A stretch of 64,000 bases of DNA from CAZCTC01 sp964501335 (GTDB taxonomy: Bacteria; Chloroflexota; Anaerolineae; B4-G1; SLSP01): assembly GCA_964501335.1 (NCBI GenBank), contig CAZCTC010000023.1, positions 1 to 64,000 of the forward strand. The letters run 5' to 3'. A model generated the notes under the pieces. That model worked only from the letters and a program-made list of their open reading frames with translations. It searched no databases and was not told the origin of the DNA. Made by a program: the position numbers and the translations under genes. Below, one piece after another: positions 32,567 to 43,000 of the stretch (position 1 is its first letter; each line of letters starts with the position of its first letter).

Positions 32567-33016
32567 TTAGAAGGGGATATTGTCTTCGTCGGGCAAAGAA
32601 TCGGACCCGAAATCGTCGGAAGACCGACCGCCACCTCCGCCTCCACCACCGACCTCGGGGCCGCCTTCTCCCTTACCGGTCAGCAGTCGCAAATTCTCTG
32701 CCGTCAGTTCAAAAGAAGCACGCGGCTTGCCGTCCTGGGCGGTCCAGACCCGCGGCCCGCCCGTCTCTTTGTCAGGCTGTAGCCGGCCTTCTACCAAAAC
32801 TTTGCTGCCTTTTTTGAGATATTGATTGGCAATTTCGGCCTGGCGGCGCCAGCACGTAACTCTGAACCAGATCGTCTCTTCTCCCTGCGAACCGTCGGGA
32901 TTATTCCATCTCCGGTTGGTTGCGACGCTAAAAGTGGTCACCGGCGCCCCATCGGGTGTGTAACGCATTTCAGGGTCCCGCCCTAAGTTGCCGACAATGA
33001 TTACTTTATGATACAT
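32567..33016 (-). CDS. ssb: Single-stranded DNA-binding protein
   Basis: A 149-residue SSB: OB fold (about 1-105, MYHKVIIVGNLGRDPEMRYT start, WFRVTCWRRQAEIANQYLKKGSKVLVEG core), a glycine-rich linker (about 118-133) and the acidic partner-binding tail DEDNIPF at the C-terminus. It coats ssDNA in replication and repair. AAGGAGG lies five bases before the ATG. Confidence 0.96.
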   Translation of the reverse strand: MYHKVIIVGNLGRDPEMRYTPDGAPVTTFSVATNRRWNNPDGSQGEETIWFRVTCWRRQAEIANQYLKKGSKVLVEGRLQPDKETGGPRVWTAQDGKPRASFELTAENLRLLTGKGEGGPEVGGGGGGGGRSSDDFGSDSLPDEDNIPF

Positions 33017-33070
33017 ACCGCCTCCTTTAAGAGTGGTTGCAATCCTTTCCGGATTGCTAACGGACTCGCC

Positions 33071-35017
33071 TCAGTGTATATCAAATTGGGAAAAGGGCAA
33101 CAATTGCCCCCTTAACGCATCCGGAGTTGCGGCGGTCAATGGAACATATTCCACACCAGGATAATGAGTTCTGAAAAAAGCTCGCAGGTCATCCCCCCAC
33201 GCCGCCGGATTGACCGCCAGGACACGCCGCAACGGTAAATCTCCAATGCCGGCATCATCGGCACTGCCCCCCACCGTGAAGCGGCGTCCTTCCCATGTCG
33301 TTTCCACAACCGCCTGGGCCCACACTCCGCCGGCCCCGGGAGGCAACAACACATAACTCCGCTCATAGGCTTCCCGCGGACTCCCGCCCCCTCCAGGTAA
33401 AGGCTCAGTACCTCCCGTAACCGCCCAATCGGGAATCGCGGTCAGCTGCGCTGCCAGGGCGTCCGGGGTGACCGCCTCCACCGCCAGATAGATTACCCCC
33501 GGATAGAACTGCTGGAAAAAAGCCGCCAGATCGCCGTTCCAGCCGCCCGGATTGATCGCCACGACACGCCGGGCATTCAACGCCCCGATCCCCGCATCAT
33601 CGGCACTCCCCCCCACGGTAAAGCGCCACCGCTCCCAAACACTGCGCACCACCGCTCCCGCCCACTCAGCCCCGGCCGCCGGCGGCAACAACAGATAAGT
33701 CCGGGCATACTGCACCCGTGGCTGACCGCGCAACGGGGCCTCCAGATAAGGCCGTGGATTTAACCACCCATTCGTCACCGGGAGAGGCACAGTCGATACT
33801 TTCATCCCCAGATGCAAATGCGGACCGGTGCTCATTCCGGTCGAACCGGCCATGCCCACAATATCTCCTGCCTGTACCAGCATCCCCTGCGATACGTGGA
33901 TATCCGACAGATGCCCATAAATTAACAGGATCTCTTCATGCTGCGGGCCGTAACTGCGCACCCGCACATGGTGGCCGTAGCCCGTCTCATCAAAAGCCAC
34001 CTGGATCACACTTCCCGCCAAAGCCGCACGGATCGGCGACTGTTGCGGCGCACTGCCATTGACACGAAGATCCACACCGTTATGACCGGCATTCAGATGG
34101 CTGGTCTGTTGATACCAGGCCTGATTTTCACCGAAATATTGATTGTACTTTCTGTATTCGCTGGGCCACACCATCCGCGCCGCAAACGGATCAAGTAAAA
34201 CAGGACGTGAAGCCAAGGCCGTGAAAGCAGGACGGGATGTGCCATCCGCAGCCAGACAGCCCAACGGCTCCAGCTGCGGATCAGAGCTACGCCAGGGATA
34301 AAGACAGGCCCCGCCCAACTGATCATATTGAGAAAGCAGCGTCATCAAATCCGCATATTGCGTCCCGCGGGCCTGAGAAGTCGTGGCGACATCGAAATTG
34401 CCGCATTCAGTAATCCAGAAAGTTTGTTCCGGAAAAACTTCCAGATAGCGCCGCAAAAAACAAAGCATCCCCTCATAGCCGCACATTTCAGCCGCCGTGG
34501 TCCAAGAGAGATGCAAAGCCACCCAATCCGCCTGCTCCATGGCAGTCGTACAGCCGCCTTTAAAGAGCTGCCAGTCTCCCAATCGTTCATCCAAAGCCGG
34601 AAATCCGATCTGCACGCCGGATCCCAACCGGGCCCGCAACAAAGCCGAGACTTCAATAAACCAGGCACAGAAACCGGCTCCATCGCTCCACGAAACACCC
34701 ATACCCCGCTCGGGACGATTCGGCCCATCCTGGATTTCCAACAACAGCACCCCCTGCGCCACAAACGGCCGCGCCAGTTCCACCACCGCCTCGACAAAAG
34801 TCAAAGCCGAAGTGGAGACCTGAGCCGGCAAAGAGCTGTGAAGTTGCAGGATAAATTCCAAAGCACCACAACTGCGCCAACGGGGCAAATCCTCCACCGA
34901 ATGGTCAGCACAGTTCAAGCGTACTAAATGCAACCGGCCCCGCGTCAAGGATGAAAAATCAGCTTCTTGGGCGGGGCCGGGAGGGGCTACAATACCTGCA
35001 TAAAAAGGTTCTCTCAT
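33071..35017 (-). CDS. GH-like/M23 peptidase fusion with duplicated C-terminal domain
   Basis: A 648-residue protein in four parts. Residues about 1-280 resemble a TIM-barrel glycoside-hydrolase-like domain (FWITECGNFD near 215, with acidic residues at strand ends). About 285-425 is an M23/LytM endopeptidase with zinc-ligand motifs HNGVDLRV and PHLHLGM and YGHLSDIHVSQG between them. Two repeats of about 95 residues follow, sharing Y-R-(T/S)-Y-x-LLPP..W, (E/R)RWRFTVGGSADDAGIG or ERRF-like forms, and INPGGW/VNPAAW. No signal peptide is seen at either candidate start. The ATG at 35017 overlaps the TGA of the amidase gene (ATGA). Likely acts on cell wall or surface glycans. Confidence 0.75.
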   Translation of the reverse strand: MREPFYAGIVAPPGPAQEADFSSLTRGRLHLVRLNCADHSVEDLPRWRSCGALEFILQLHSSLPAQVSTSALTFVEAVVELARPFVAQGVLLLEIQDGPNRPERGMGVSWSDGAGFCAWFIEVSALLRARLGSGVQIGFPALDERLGDWQLFKGGCTTAMEQADWVALHLSWTTAAEMCGYEGMLCFLRRYLEVFPEQTFWITECGNFDVATTSQARGTQYADLMTLLSQYDQLGGACLYPWRSSDPQLEPLGCLAADGTSRPAFTALASRPVLLDPFAARMVWPSEYRKYNQYFGENQAWYQQTSHLNAGHNGVDLRVNGSAPQQSPIRAALAGSVIQVAFDETGYGHHVRVRSYGPQHEEILLIYGHLSDIHVSQGMLVQAGDIVGMAGSTGMSTGPHLHLGMKVSTVPLPVTNGWLNPRPYLEAPLRGQPRVQYARTYLLLPPAAGAEWAGAVVRSVWERWRFTVGGSADDAGIGALNARRVVAINPGGWNGDLAAFFQQFYPGVIYLAVEAVTPDALAAQLTAIPDWAVTGGTEPLPGGGGSPREAYERSYVLLPPGAGGVWAQAVVETTWEGRRFTVGGSADDAGIGDLPLRRVLAVNPAAWGDDLRAFFRTHYPGVEYVPLTAATPDALRGQLLPFSQFDIH

Positions 35018-35793
35018 GGCGATTCCCCCTCGATATAACAAATCAATCCTTCAGCAATACCCAACGCCACCACATCCGACCGTTCGGTCAACATCTCCCG
35101 ATCGTCCAACATAAAACCGATTTCGATAATCGCCGCCGCCGTATTTTTATCGATCTCATAATAAGCATGATAGCGGGTCATATCGTAAGTAATGGTATTC
35201 GCATCAAAAGCCATCCCGGTGCGTTCCTGATAATGTTTGATAATACAACGTACCAACCGATCTTCGTTGTTAGGAATATAACTGGATTCGGCCCGGGCGA
35301 CTTTGAACCCGGATTTTCCGGGATAGAGGCAAGAATCAGAATGAATAGAAAGAATTGCTTGGGCTTGATAATTTTCCAGACGGGGATCGAACTCATCGAG
35401 CAAATCTACCTGCCAGCCGCGTTGGGTCAATAAAGCCACCACGCGACGCGCCGCATCCGCATTGATATCCACCTCTCTCAATCCATCAGGGCAAACAGCC
35501 CCGCTATCATTGCCGGAATGCCCGGCGATGATCCCGATATGAGGCGCACTGGGAGTTGGCTGAATCGCTGCCGGCGTTGGAACCGGGGTAGGGTTCTCCA
35601 ACGCCACCACCACGGGCCCGCCTGTATCAGACCCTGTACCGCCTGCTACAGGGGGCAAGGAAACAATCGGAACCCATCCCAGGGAAACGAAGAATGCCGC
35701 CGCCAGCGCCAATACCACCAGCGCCCGGACAGCGTATCCCACAGCCCACGGATCGGATTCCCCCGTAACATTACCCACACTCGCACCTATCAC
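35014..35793 (-). CDS. N-acetylmuramoyl-L-alanine amidase (Amidase_3)
   Basis: 259 residues. One N-terminal membrane helix (about 22-42), a short TPVPTPAAIQPTPSAP linker (about 70-85) and an Amidase_3 domain (about 86-255). The zinc ligands are visible: His in IIAGHSGND (near 93), Glu in LREVDIN (near 109) and His in SIHSDS (near 152), with catalytic Glu in IIEIGFM (near 222). It cleaves the amide between MurNAc and stem peptides outside the membrane. A GTG start is assumed, without a clear ribosome site. It is translationally coupled to the M23 fusion gene. Confidence 0.88.
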   Translation of the reverse strand: MIGASVGNVTGESDPWAVGYAVRALVVLALAAAFFVSLGWVPIVSLPPVAGGTGSDTGGPVVVALENPTPVPTPAAIQPTPSAPHIGIIAGHSGNDSGAVCPDGLREVDINADAARRVVALLTQRGWQVDLLDEFDPRLENYQAQAILSIHSDSCLYPGKSGFKVARAESSYIPNNEDRLVRCIIKHYQERTGMAFDANTITYDMTRYHAYYEIDKNTAAAIIEIGFMLDDREMLTERSDVVALGIAEGLICYIEGESP

Positions 35794-35820
35794 TGAAAAT
35801 TCTTACCGGCATTCCAGCCG

Positions 35821-35847
35821 GCCCGGCGCGTTTTATCCACGCCGGGC
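35821..35847 (-). terminator. GC hairpin after the 35850-49637 operon
   Basis: GCCCGGCG (35821-35828) and CGCCGGGC (35840-35847) form an 8-bp stem with an 11-base loop, just beyond the stop of the alpha/beta-hydrolase-like gene. No T tract follows, so termination is only possible. Confidence 0.4.
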
Positions 35848-35849
35848 GG

Positions 35850-36638
35850 CTAGCGCATCCGACGACGCCACTCTTCCTTAACCTGAATCGCATCCCAATT
35901 GTCTTTGTGAATCAGGAAGTCCAGCAACAATCGATTGAACTTCACCGTCTCCTCCAACATCGGATAATGCTGACATTCGTTGAAGGGGAAAGGATTCACA
36001 TTGTAATCCAGATCGTCCAGAAGAGATTGTTCTGGCGGCGTAACCACCGGATCTTGTTGCCCGTAAGCCAACATCACCGGCAACTCCACATTCTCCAGGA
36101 CCCGCCCCAAATCTTCCGTCAAAGCTGTCTTCACGCTCAGCGTAACCGCATCGGCGTCAATCTTCACAGCTTCCAGGGCGACCTCTTGATAGGAGTTCAG
36201 CTTCCGTCCCAAAACTTTGGAAGCCACATTGTCTCCGCCGGCATAGGTGCTCAAGGACCGGGCAATCTGCCCGCCTATCATAGGCGTACTGACCGCCATC
36301 ACCTGCTCGACCCGCTCCGGGAACTGAGCGGCAAACAGGATCGCAACCATCCCTCCCAAACCGTGGCCGATCAAAGGTACCTTATTGATTCCCATTTGAT
36401 CCATGAACTGAGCGACCTGCGCAACATACCCCGGCACCGTATAGCGATTGCGGACTTTGTCGGAATCCCCAAAGCCCCAGAAATCCATCGCATAAGCCCG
36501 GTAGTTGGAGGACATCTCTTCCATGGTAGGAACCCAGTACCGCCACGAGCCTAACCAGTCGTGGAGGAAGAGCAATGGCTTTCCACGCCCCAGCGTTTCG
36601 TAATGAACCAAGCTGCTTTCCAGGATAATGGCACTCAT
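35850..36638 (-). CDS. Alpha/beta-hydrolase-fold protein lacking the nucleophile Ser
   Basis: 262 residues with the alpha/beta-hydrolase fold: the oxyanion region FLHDWLGSWRYW near 24-35, MDFWGFGDSD near 51-60, an acid in GQQDPVV and a His in CQHYPMLEE. The nucleophile elbow reads GHGLGG (91-96), with Gly 93 where Ser is expected; the codon is GGT. The paralogue at 47348-48133 has GHSMGG. The loss suggests a non-enzymatic role (ligand sensor or scaffold) or different chemistry. It is the last gene of the large minus-strand block, 25 bases after a single-domain receiver gene. Confidence 0.88.
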   Translation of the reverse strand: MSAIILESSLVHYETLGRGKPLLFLHDWLGSWRYWVPTMEEMSSNYRAYAMDFWGFGDSDKVRNRYTVPGYVAQVAQFMDQMGINKVPLIGHGLGGMVAILFAAQFPERVEQVMAVSTPMIGGQIARSLSTYAGGDNVASKVLGRKLNSYQEVALEAVKIDADAVTLSVKTALTEDLGRVLENVELPVMLAYGQQDPVVTPPEQSLLDDLDYNVNPFPFNECQHYPMLEETVKFNRLLLDFLIHKDNWDAIQVKEEWRRRMR

Positions 36639-36663
36639 AAGCGAGTCCCCTTGTATAGTGTAG

Positions 36664-37044
36664 TTAAGCCTTACCGATTTTCTGCAACAGCCGCTTGACC
36701 TGCTCGGTCAATTCCAGGGGGGCAAACGGTTTAAGAATGTACTCCGTCGCTCCCACTTCCAAACCTTCATTGATCTCGCTTTCCTGCCCTTTGGCCGAAA
36801 GGAAAACCACCGGGATCTCCTTCGTTTCCGGCTTTTCCTTGAGCTTACGACATGCCTCATATCCCGTCATCCGGGGCATGCGGACATCCATCAAAATCAG
36901 GTCCGGCTTCTCCTGCTCGGCGCGCTCGACTGCCTCGGCGCCGTTGGCTACCAGGATTACATTATAACCTGCAAAGTCCCTTAATGTAAAGCCAATCAGC
37001 TCCCGAATATCGCGTTCATCTTCTGCTACCAGGATTTTTACCAT
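36664..37044 (-). CDS. Single-domain response regulator (REC only)
   Basis: 126 residues, a stand-alone receiver domain. VAEDERD (acidic pair), LMDVRMP (phosphoacceptor Asp near 53), SAKGQ and YILKPFAPLE (conserved Lys) are all present, so it should be phosphorylatable. With no output domain it may act as a phosphate shuttle or by protein contact. The ATG at 37044 has GGAG seven bases upstream and lies 10 bases after the hybrid kinase stop. Confidence 0.92.
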   Translation of the reverse strand: MVKILVAEDERDIRELIGFTLRDFAGYNVILVANGAEAVERAEQEKPDLILMDVRMPRMTGYEACRKLKEKPETKEIPVVFLSAKGQESEINEGLEVGATEYILKPFAPLELTEQVKRLLQKIGKA

Positions 37045-37054
37045 TCGACCGCTC

Positions 37055-40000
37055 CTAAATCTTTGCTTGATGATCCACAAAACTGGAGATCTCAGACGCC
37101 AGCGCTTCCACCGAGAAAGGCTTGGTCAAAAACCTCAGGGCCCCCAAGGCTTGGAATTCCTGAGCTTTGCCGCCCTCATCCAACACGCTCCCGGTAAGTA
37201 CAATCACCGGAATATCGGCCGTTTGAGTATCGCGTTTCAGCTCTTCCAATACCTGGTACCCATCGATATCGGGCAACTTGAGATCCAGCAGGATCAGAGC
37301 CGGGTTCAATTCCCGAGCCAGGCTTAACGCCCGTCCACCTCGCGCCGTGGTCCGCACACCCAATCCTTGCGTGCGCAGGGCCTCCCGCATCAGGGCCAGA
37401 GTTTCCTTATCGTCATCCACAATCAGGACCAATCCCTTTTGCGTCAGCACCCGATCCACCACACTCTGAAGCTGAGCTTCATCGAGAGGCTTGGTCAAAT
37501 ATTCCGCCGCCCCCAATCGCAAGCCCTGCTCCACATCCAACACGACGGAGACAATCACCACCGGAATATCCGCAGTTTCCGGATCGCGCTTCAACAACTG
37601 CAGAACCTCGAACCCATCCAAATCCGGCAAGCGGATATCCAGAGAAATCAGCTGGGGGCGCTCTTTACGCGCCACCCGCAAAGCCTCTTCTCCTGAAGTG
37701 GCCATCAATACCCGGCGCCCTTGCGTCTCCAGCGTCAGCTGAATCAGCCTCGCCACGTCCACATCATCTTCCACCACCAGAATAGTGGTCAAGGGCTCCC
37801 CAAACTTCCGAGGCGGCGTCCCGACATCCTCTTTTAATTCGCCCTCGGCCAGCGGCAGGGTAAAAGTGAAAATACTGCCGACCCCTAATTCACTTTCTAC
37901 CCAGATATCACCCCCGTGCATTTGAATCAGCGAGGTCGTGATCGAAAGCCCCAACCCGGTCCCGGAAACCTCATGGACGGCCGGATTGTCCACCCGGAAG
38001 AACCGATCGAAGATCTTCTGCTGATCTTCTTTAGAAATCCCCATCCCGGTGTCTTCCACTCCCACATGCATCATCCCATTACGAACATACGCATGGATGA
38101 TGATGGCGCCCCCCTCGGGCGTATACTTGTAGGAATTTCCTACCAGATTAGTAAGGATCTGGATCATCCGGCTGGGATCACCAAAAACCTTCGGCAAGCC
38201 CTCCGGAACGACCGTCGTCAACTGCATCTTCTTTTCCTGAATCTTCGGCAGCATAGAAGCAGCTACCTGTTCGATCAAAGGCTCAATCCCTGCCGGCGAA
38301 CGATCCAGCTTTACCTTGCCGGTCTCAATCCGCGAAAGATCCAGAATATCGTTCACCAGGGCAGTCAACCGGTCGGCATTGGTCTTGATAACGGTCAGGA
38401 AATTGCGCTGCATATCGGTCAGTGGCCCGGTGGCCCCCATCAGCAGCAAATCAACATACCCTTTCACCGAAGTCATCGGCGTCCGCAGCTCATGCGAAAC
38501 GTTGGAGACAAACTCGCTCTTGGCCCGATCCGCCATCACCTCAGCCGTAACATCCCGGAAGACCGATACCACCCCTAACAGCTCATGCGAACCGGAGAAG
38601 ACCGGCGAACAGTGCACACTGATCATCTGCCGATCCACATCCAGCCGATCGGAGAAATACTGCCCCGCCTCGTAAGCATCGGGATTCTCTTTCCATTGAT
38701 GGACAATATCCAGCCATTCCCGTGCCCGCGAACCGTACAGGCCCAGCATCTCATCCAGCATCCGGCCCAACGCCTGCGAACGGTTCAAAGAGAAGATCCG
38801 CTCCGCCGCCGCATTGAACAGGATAACACGGCCGTTGGCATCGGCCATCATTACGCCGTCCGCAATACCTTCCAGAATAGCCTGGTTCTTGACCGATTCC
38901 ACCTGCTGGGTACGCAACATCACGCCTAACCGTTCGGCCTGTTCCCGGATCAACCGGTAAAGCTCCGCATTATTGAGCGCATTGCCCAACTGCGTGGCGG
39001 CCGCTTCGACCAACCGGGCATCGATCTCGGCAAACGCATTCATCATGGAAGAATGCAGGAAAATAGCCCCCAACGCCTCGCCTGCCGTGCCCTTAATCGG
39101 TACAGCCAGGACGGAACGTGTAACATCATCTTCTTCCTTAATCCAGCGCGGGTCCTGATCCACATCTTCAATCACCACCGACTGGCGCTTGCTCAGCACC
39201 CACCCCACCAACCCCTCGGTCAGCTTGAACCGGGCCGGAACTCCGCCCGGAGCCACCCGCTGTTGATGGCCAATGCCGGCACGATAGATCAATTTGTTCG
39301 TATTCGGATCTAGCAACAGAACCGAACCGCGCTCGGCCTTGACGGCATCCCGCAGGAACGAAAGCGCCTTGTCCAGCACCCGGTCCAGATCCAGGCTGGA
39401 AACCAGCTCGGAAGCAATCCGGTAAAGCACGTCTGTACGATCGCGTTCTCGTCGCAGCTCGTCCAGCGCACTCCCCAACTCTGCCGTCCGCAGCTCCACC
39501 CGTTTCTCCATTTCATTCGAAAAGCGGGTAACTTCATCAAAGAGTCGGGCATTTTCTACCGCCACCGCGACCTGATCGGCCAGAGCCGTCAGGGTTGCCA
39601 CCTCTGTCGGCGAGAAATCCCCTACCTGCTTCCGGTCGGCTGTTAAAATACCCACCACCCGGGCATCCACAATCAAGGGAACCAGTACGGATGAACCGAT
39701 CGGCAAGGGGCCCGGTTTAAAACGCGAATCGGCACTCGTGTCGTCCAGGACCAGTGGCATCCCGGTTTGCGCCACCACATCGATGACCCCATCGTTGCCC
39801 GCGCCGGGAGCGAAGGAATACTCATAAATCATATCCATCGGATATCCCGAAGAAGCCCGGGCCTCAAAGCGCTGAGTCTCTTTGTTCTGAATAAAGACCG
39901 TGGTGTAATCGTAATTCAGCAGCTGGGTTACCGCCTGAGCCACCGTCCCCAGTAACAAATTCAAATCCAGCTTGGTCGTGATCGAGCGACTCAGCTCGTT

Positions 40001-43000
40001 GAACAACCGCAAAGTATTCAACTGCCGGCGCAAATCTTCAAACAGGACATTGTTCTCGATCGCCAGCGCCACCTGAGCCGCGAAAAGCTCCAGCACTTCC
40101 ACCGAGTTTGTCGTCGGCATCAACCCGCTGCGCGGATTATCCACCGACATCATCCCAATAACATCGCCCCGCGTATTGCGCAACGGCACCAGCAAAGCAT
40201 CCGCCGGATGCCAGTGACCGGCCTCTCGCACCACCCCGCCCGGATCCAACGTAAAACGATCCAGATTCTGAGCCACATCGGCCCATTCGGCCGGGATATA
40301 ATAGCAACGGCCCAACCGGAAACGTTCCTGGAACAACAACTTTACCCGCGACCAGGGCGAACGCACGCGCTTCAAGCGATCCAGATCAGCCAACGGCATC
40401 CCGGCTCCGGCCACCCGGCGCAACGTATCCCCTTCAAGGATACTGATCAGCACCAGATCGTATTCCGTGCCTTCCTGAACCGCGTAAGAGACATCCTGCA
40501 ACACATCGTCCATGGGCCGATCCGAACGCATGGTCCGGATCACTTCCAACAACCGGGCCACCTGCTCCGCCCGGCGACGCATCAGCTCACCCCGTTCCAC
40601 CTGTTCCCGATACTGCCGGGCATTGCTGATCGCAAAAGCCAGTTGGCCGACCACGCCCTGCATAAAATCACGGAAAGCCGCGTCGAAAACGTCCGAACGG
40701 GAGCTGTGCAACAAAATCACCGAAGCCAGTTGTTCTTCAAAAAAGACTGGCGCGACCAGGAATGTATGCGTATTCGATAAAGGCCAGGTGCAGCCGGGTT
40801 CAATCGATAGATCGGGAATCAGGGTGACCTGCGGACGCTGCAAAAATTCATTGAAAGGAAAAGGCCCATTCTCTGTAATAAGAGCTTTGACCTGCGCCAA
40901 ATCCTCAGCTGTATACCCCTGCGCCACCCCCACCATCCAGGACTGATCCTGTTGTAAGAGAACCACCCCAGCCTCGGCCCCTCCGAACTGCACGGCTTCT
41001 CTCAATACCACCTGCAAAATCGCCGTCAGATCAAGAGTGGCAATAATCTCCCGATTGATCCGCTGCAAGGTCTCCAGGGCATACACCCGGCGGCGCAGAG
41101 CATCGTCGGTCTGCGAGAACAACCGGATATTCTCAATGGCGACCGCGGCCTCTTCGGCCAAAATCCGCAGCAGATCCATCTCTTCTGTCGTAAAGTGATG
41201 CGGTTCACTAAATTGCACCGAGAGCAACCCGACCGGATTTTCTCCCCGTCGCAGGGGCACATCGGCAAACGCCCGGCACAGATCGATGTTGGACAAGGAT
41301 TTCCCCGTAGGGTTTGAATTTAGTGAATCTTCCACCACAATCACGGAATTGTTGGCAATCGCCCGGGCCTGAGCTCCATAGCTTAAAGGAATCTCCGGCA
41401 AAATACGATTGTTTTCCTGGCCCACCATGGCGACGCGATTGAGGACCTGCGTGCGAGGATCCAACACAAAAATAACCGCACGTTGACAGGACATCACATC
41501 GAAAACCGCCTGAACAATGGCATTTAACACCATCGTCTGGTCCAGCGACCCACCGATCGCCGAGGCCACCGAAACCAGGGCCTCCATATGACGGGCCCGG
41601 CCTTCGGTCCGCTCTAACAACTGAGAGAAACGCACCATTCCGGACACCTGCGACGCCAGCATCTGCAACATCTGGGCATCATCGGCCGTAAAGCGCCTTC
41701 GCCCGCGAGGATTGGCAATCTGAAGAAACCCAATCCGTTCACCGCTGGCCTCTAAAGGCACCAGCAAAGTCTGCTGAATCTTCGCCACAAACGCCAGTTC
41801 CAACAACCCTAACGATTCCACATCCGGACTATGCGGAACATCCTCAATGATCCAATAAGGCGTTTGCTGAAAAACCTGCTCCCGATGGCTGTTTCGCGGC
41901 AGCTGAACCACATAATTGCTTACCCAGGCTGCGTTGACCCCAAAGAAAGGCGCCCGGGCACTCAGCTGTTGACGCTCTTTATCCAGAAGCAACACTCCGG
42001 CAATTTCAACCTTAAAGAGATCGGCAACCCGCTGGCTGATTTCAGCAAAGAGTGCATTGGCATCTACCGCTCGCCCTACCGCCCCCGCCGTCTCCCGCAA
42101 CTGCTCCAAAACCTGCAACCGGCGTTGCTCGGCCTGGAATAGCCGGGCATTGTCGATCGCCGCCGCCACCTGGATCCCGACCGCCTGCAAAAGATCCAAA
42201 TGTTGCGGAGTGAACTGGTGTTGACGGAAAGCCGCCATCTCCAGCGTCCCCAGGAAATCTCCCCGGGCCAGCAAAGGCACCCCGATAAAAGACTGAACCG
42301 ATAACTCTACCAGCTTTAACTTCGGCTGAGCTTCTTCAAATTCGGCCACATTTTGCAACAACAACGGCCGACGATTGCGTGTCAACCACCCGGTCAATCC
42401 TTCATTCAGATAATAAATCTGGCCCGTCCCCGCCTCATAGCGCCGGGTCGCTTCATCCTGTGAAACGGCCCAACAGGTCAGATATTGACGGTCAGGATCC
42501 CAGAGATTGATCTCCGCCATCTCATAAGGGATCGAAATGCGCAGCAGGTTAAGAATCTCATCCATCACCTGCTCGGGATCCAGACGTTCCCCCATCAGAC
42601 GGCCAATTTCATGCAAGGCTTCCAACTCTCGTTGTCGCCAGTTGGCGGTCTGCTGCATCAACGAAAGCCGATCACCATTATCCAACGCCGGACGCAAAGC
42701 TGAAATCAACGCCCGCGCCAGCGAAAACTCTGCAACCGAAAAAAGCTCACTGGAACGCACCAACACCAGGGTGCCGGAACGGGTTGTGATTTGAAGTGGG
42801 ATGGCCATCGCGCTGGAAACGCCACAGGCCGCCACGACCGGACCATGTTCCATCACCGGAGAATCACTGACCAGTTGAGCCAGGGCAAACCAGGAAACAG
42901 CTTCTAAAGTTAAGCCTTGAGAACGAAGCGGGGCCTCGGAATCTTTATCCACCCAGGCCACTCCATCTGCTGAAATCGCCTGTTTTAACTCTGCCAGAGC

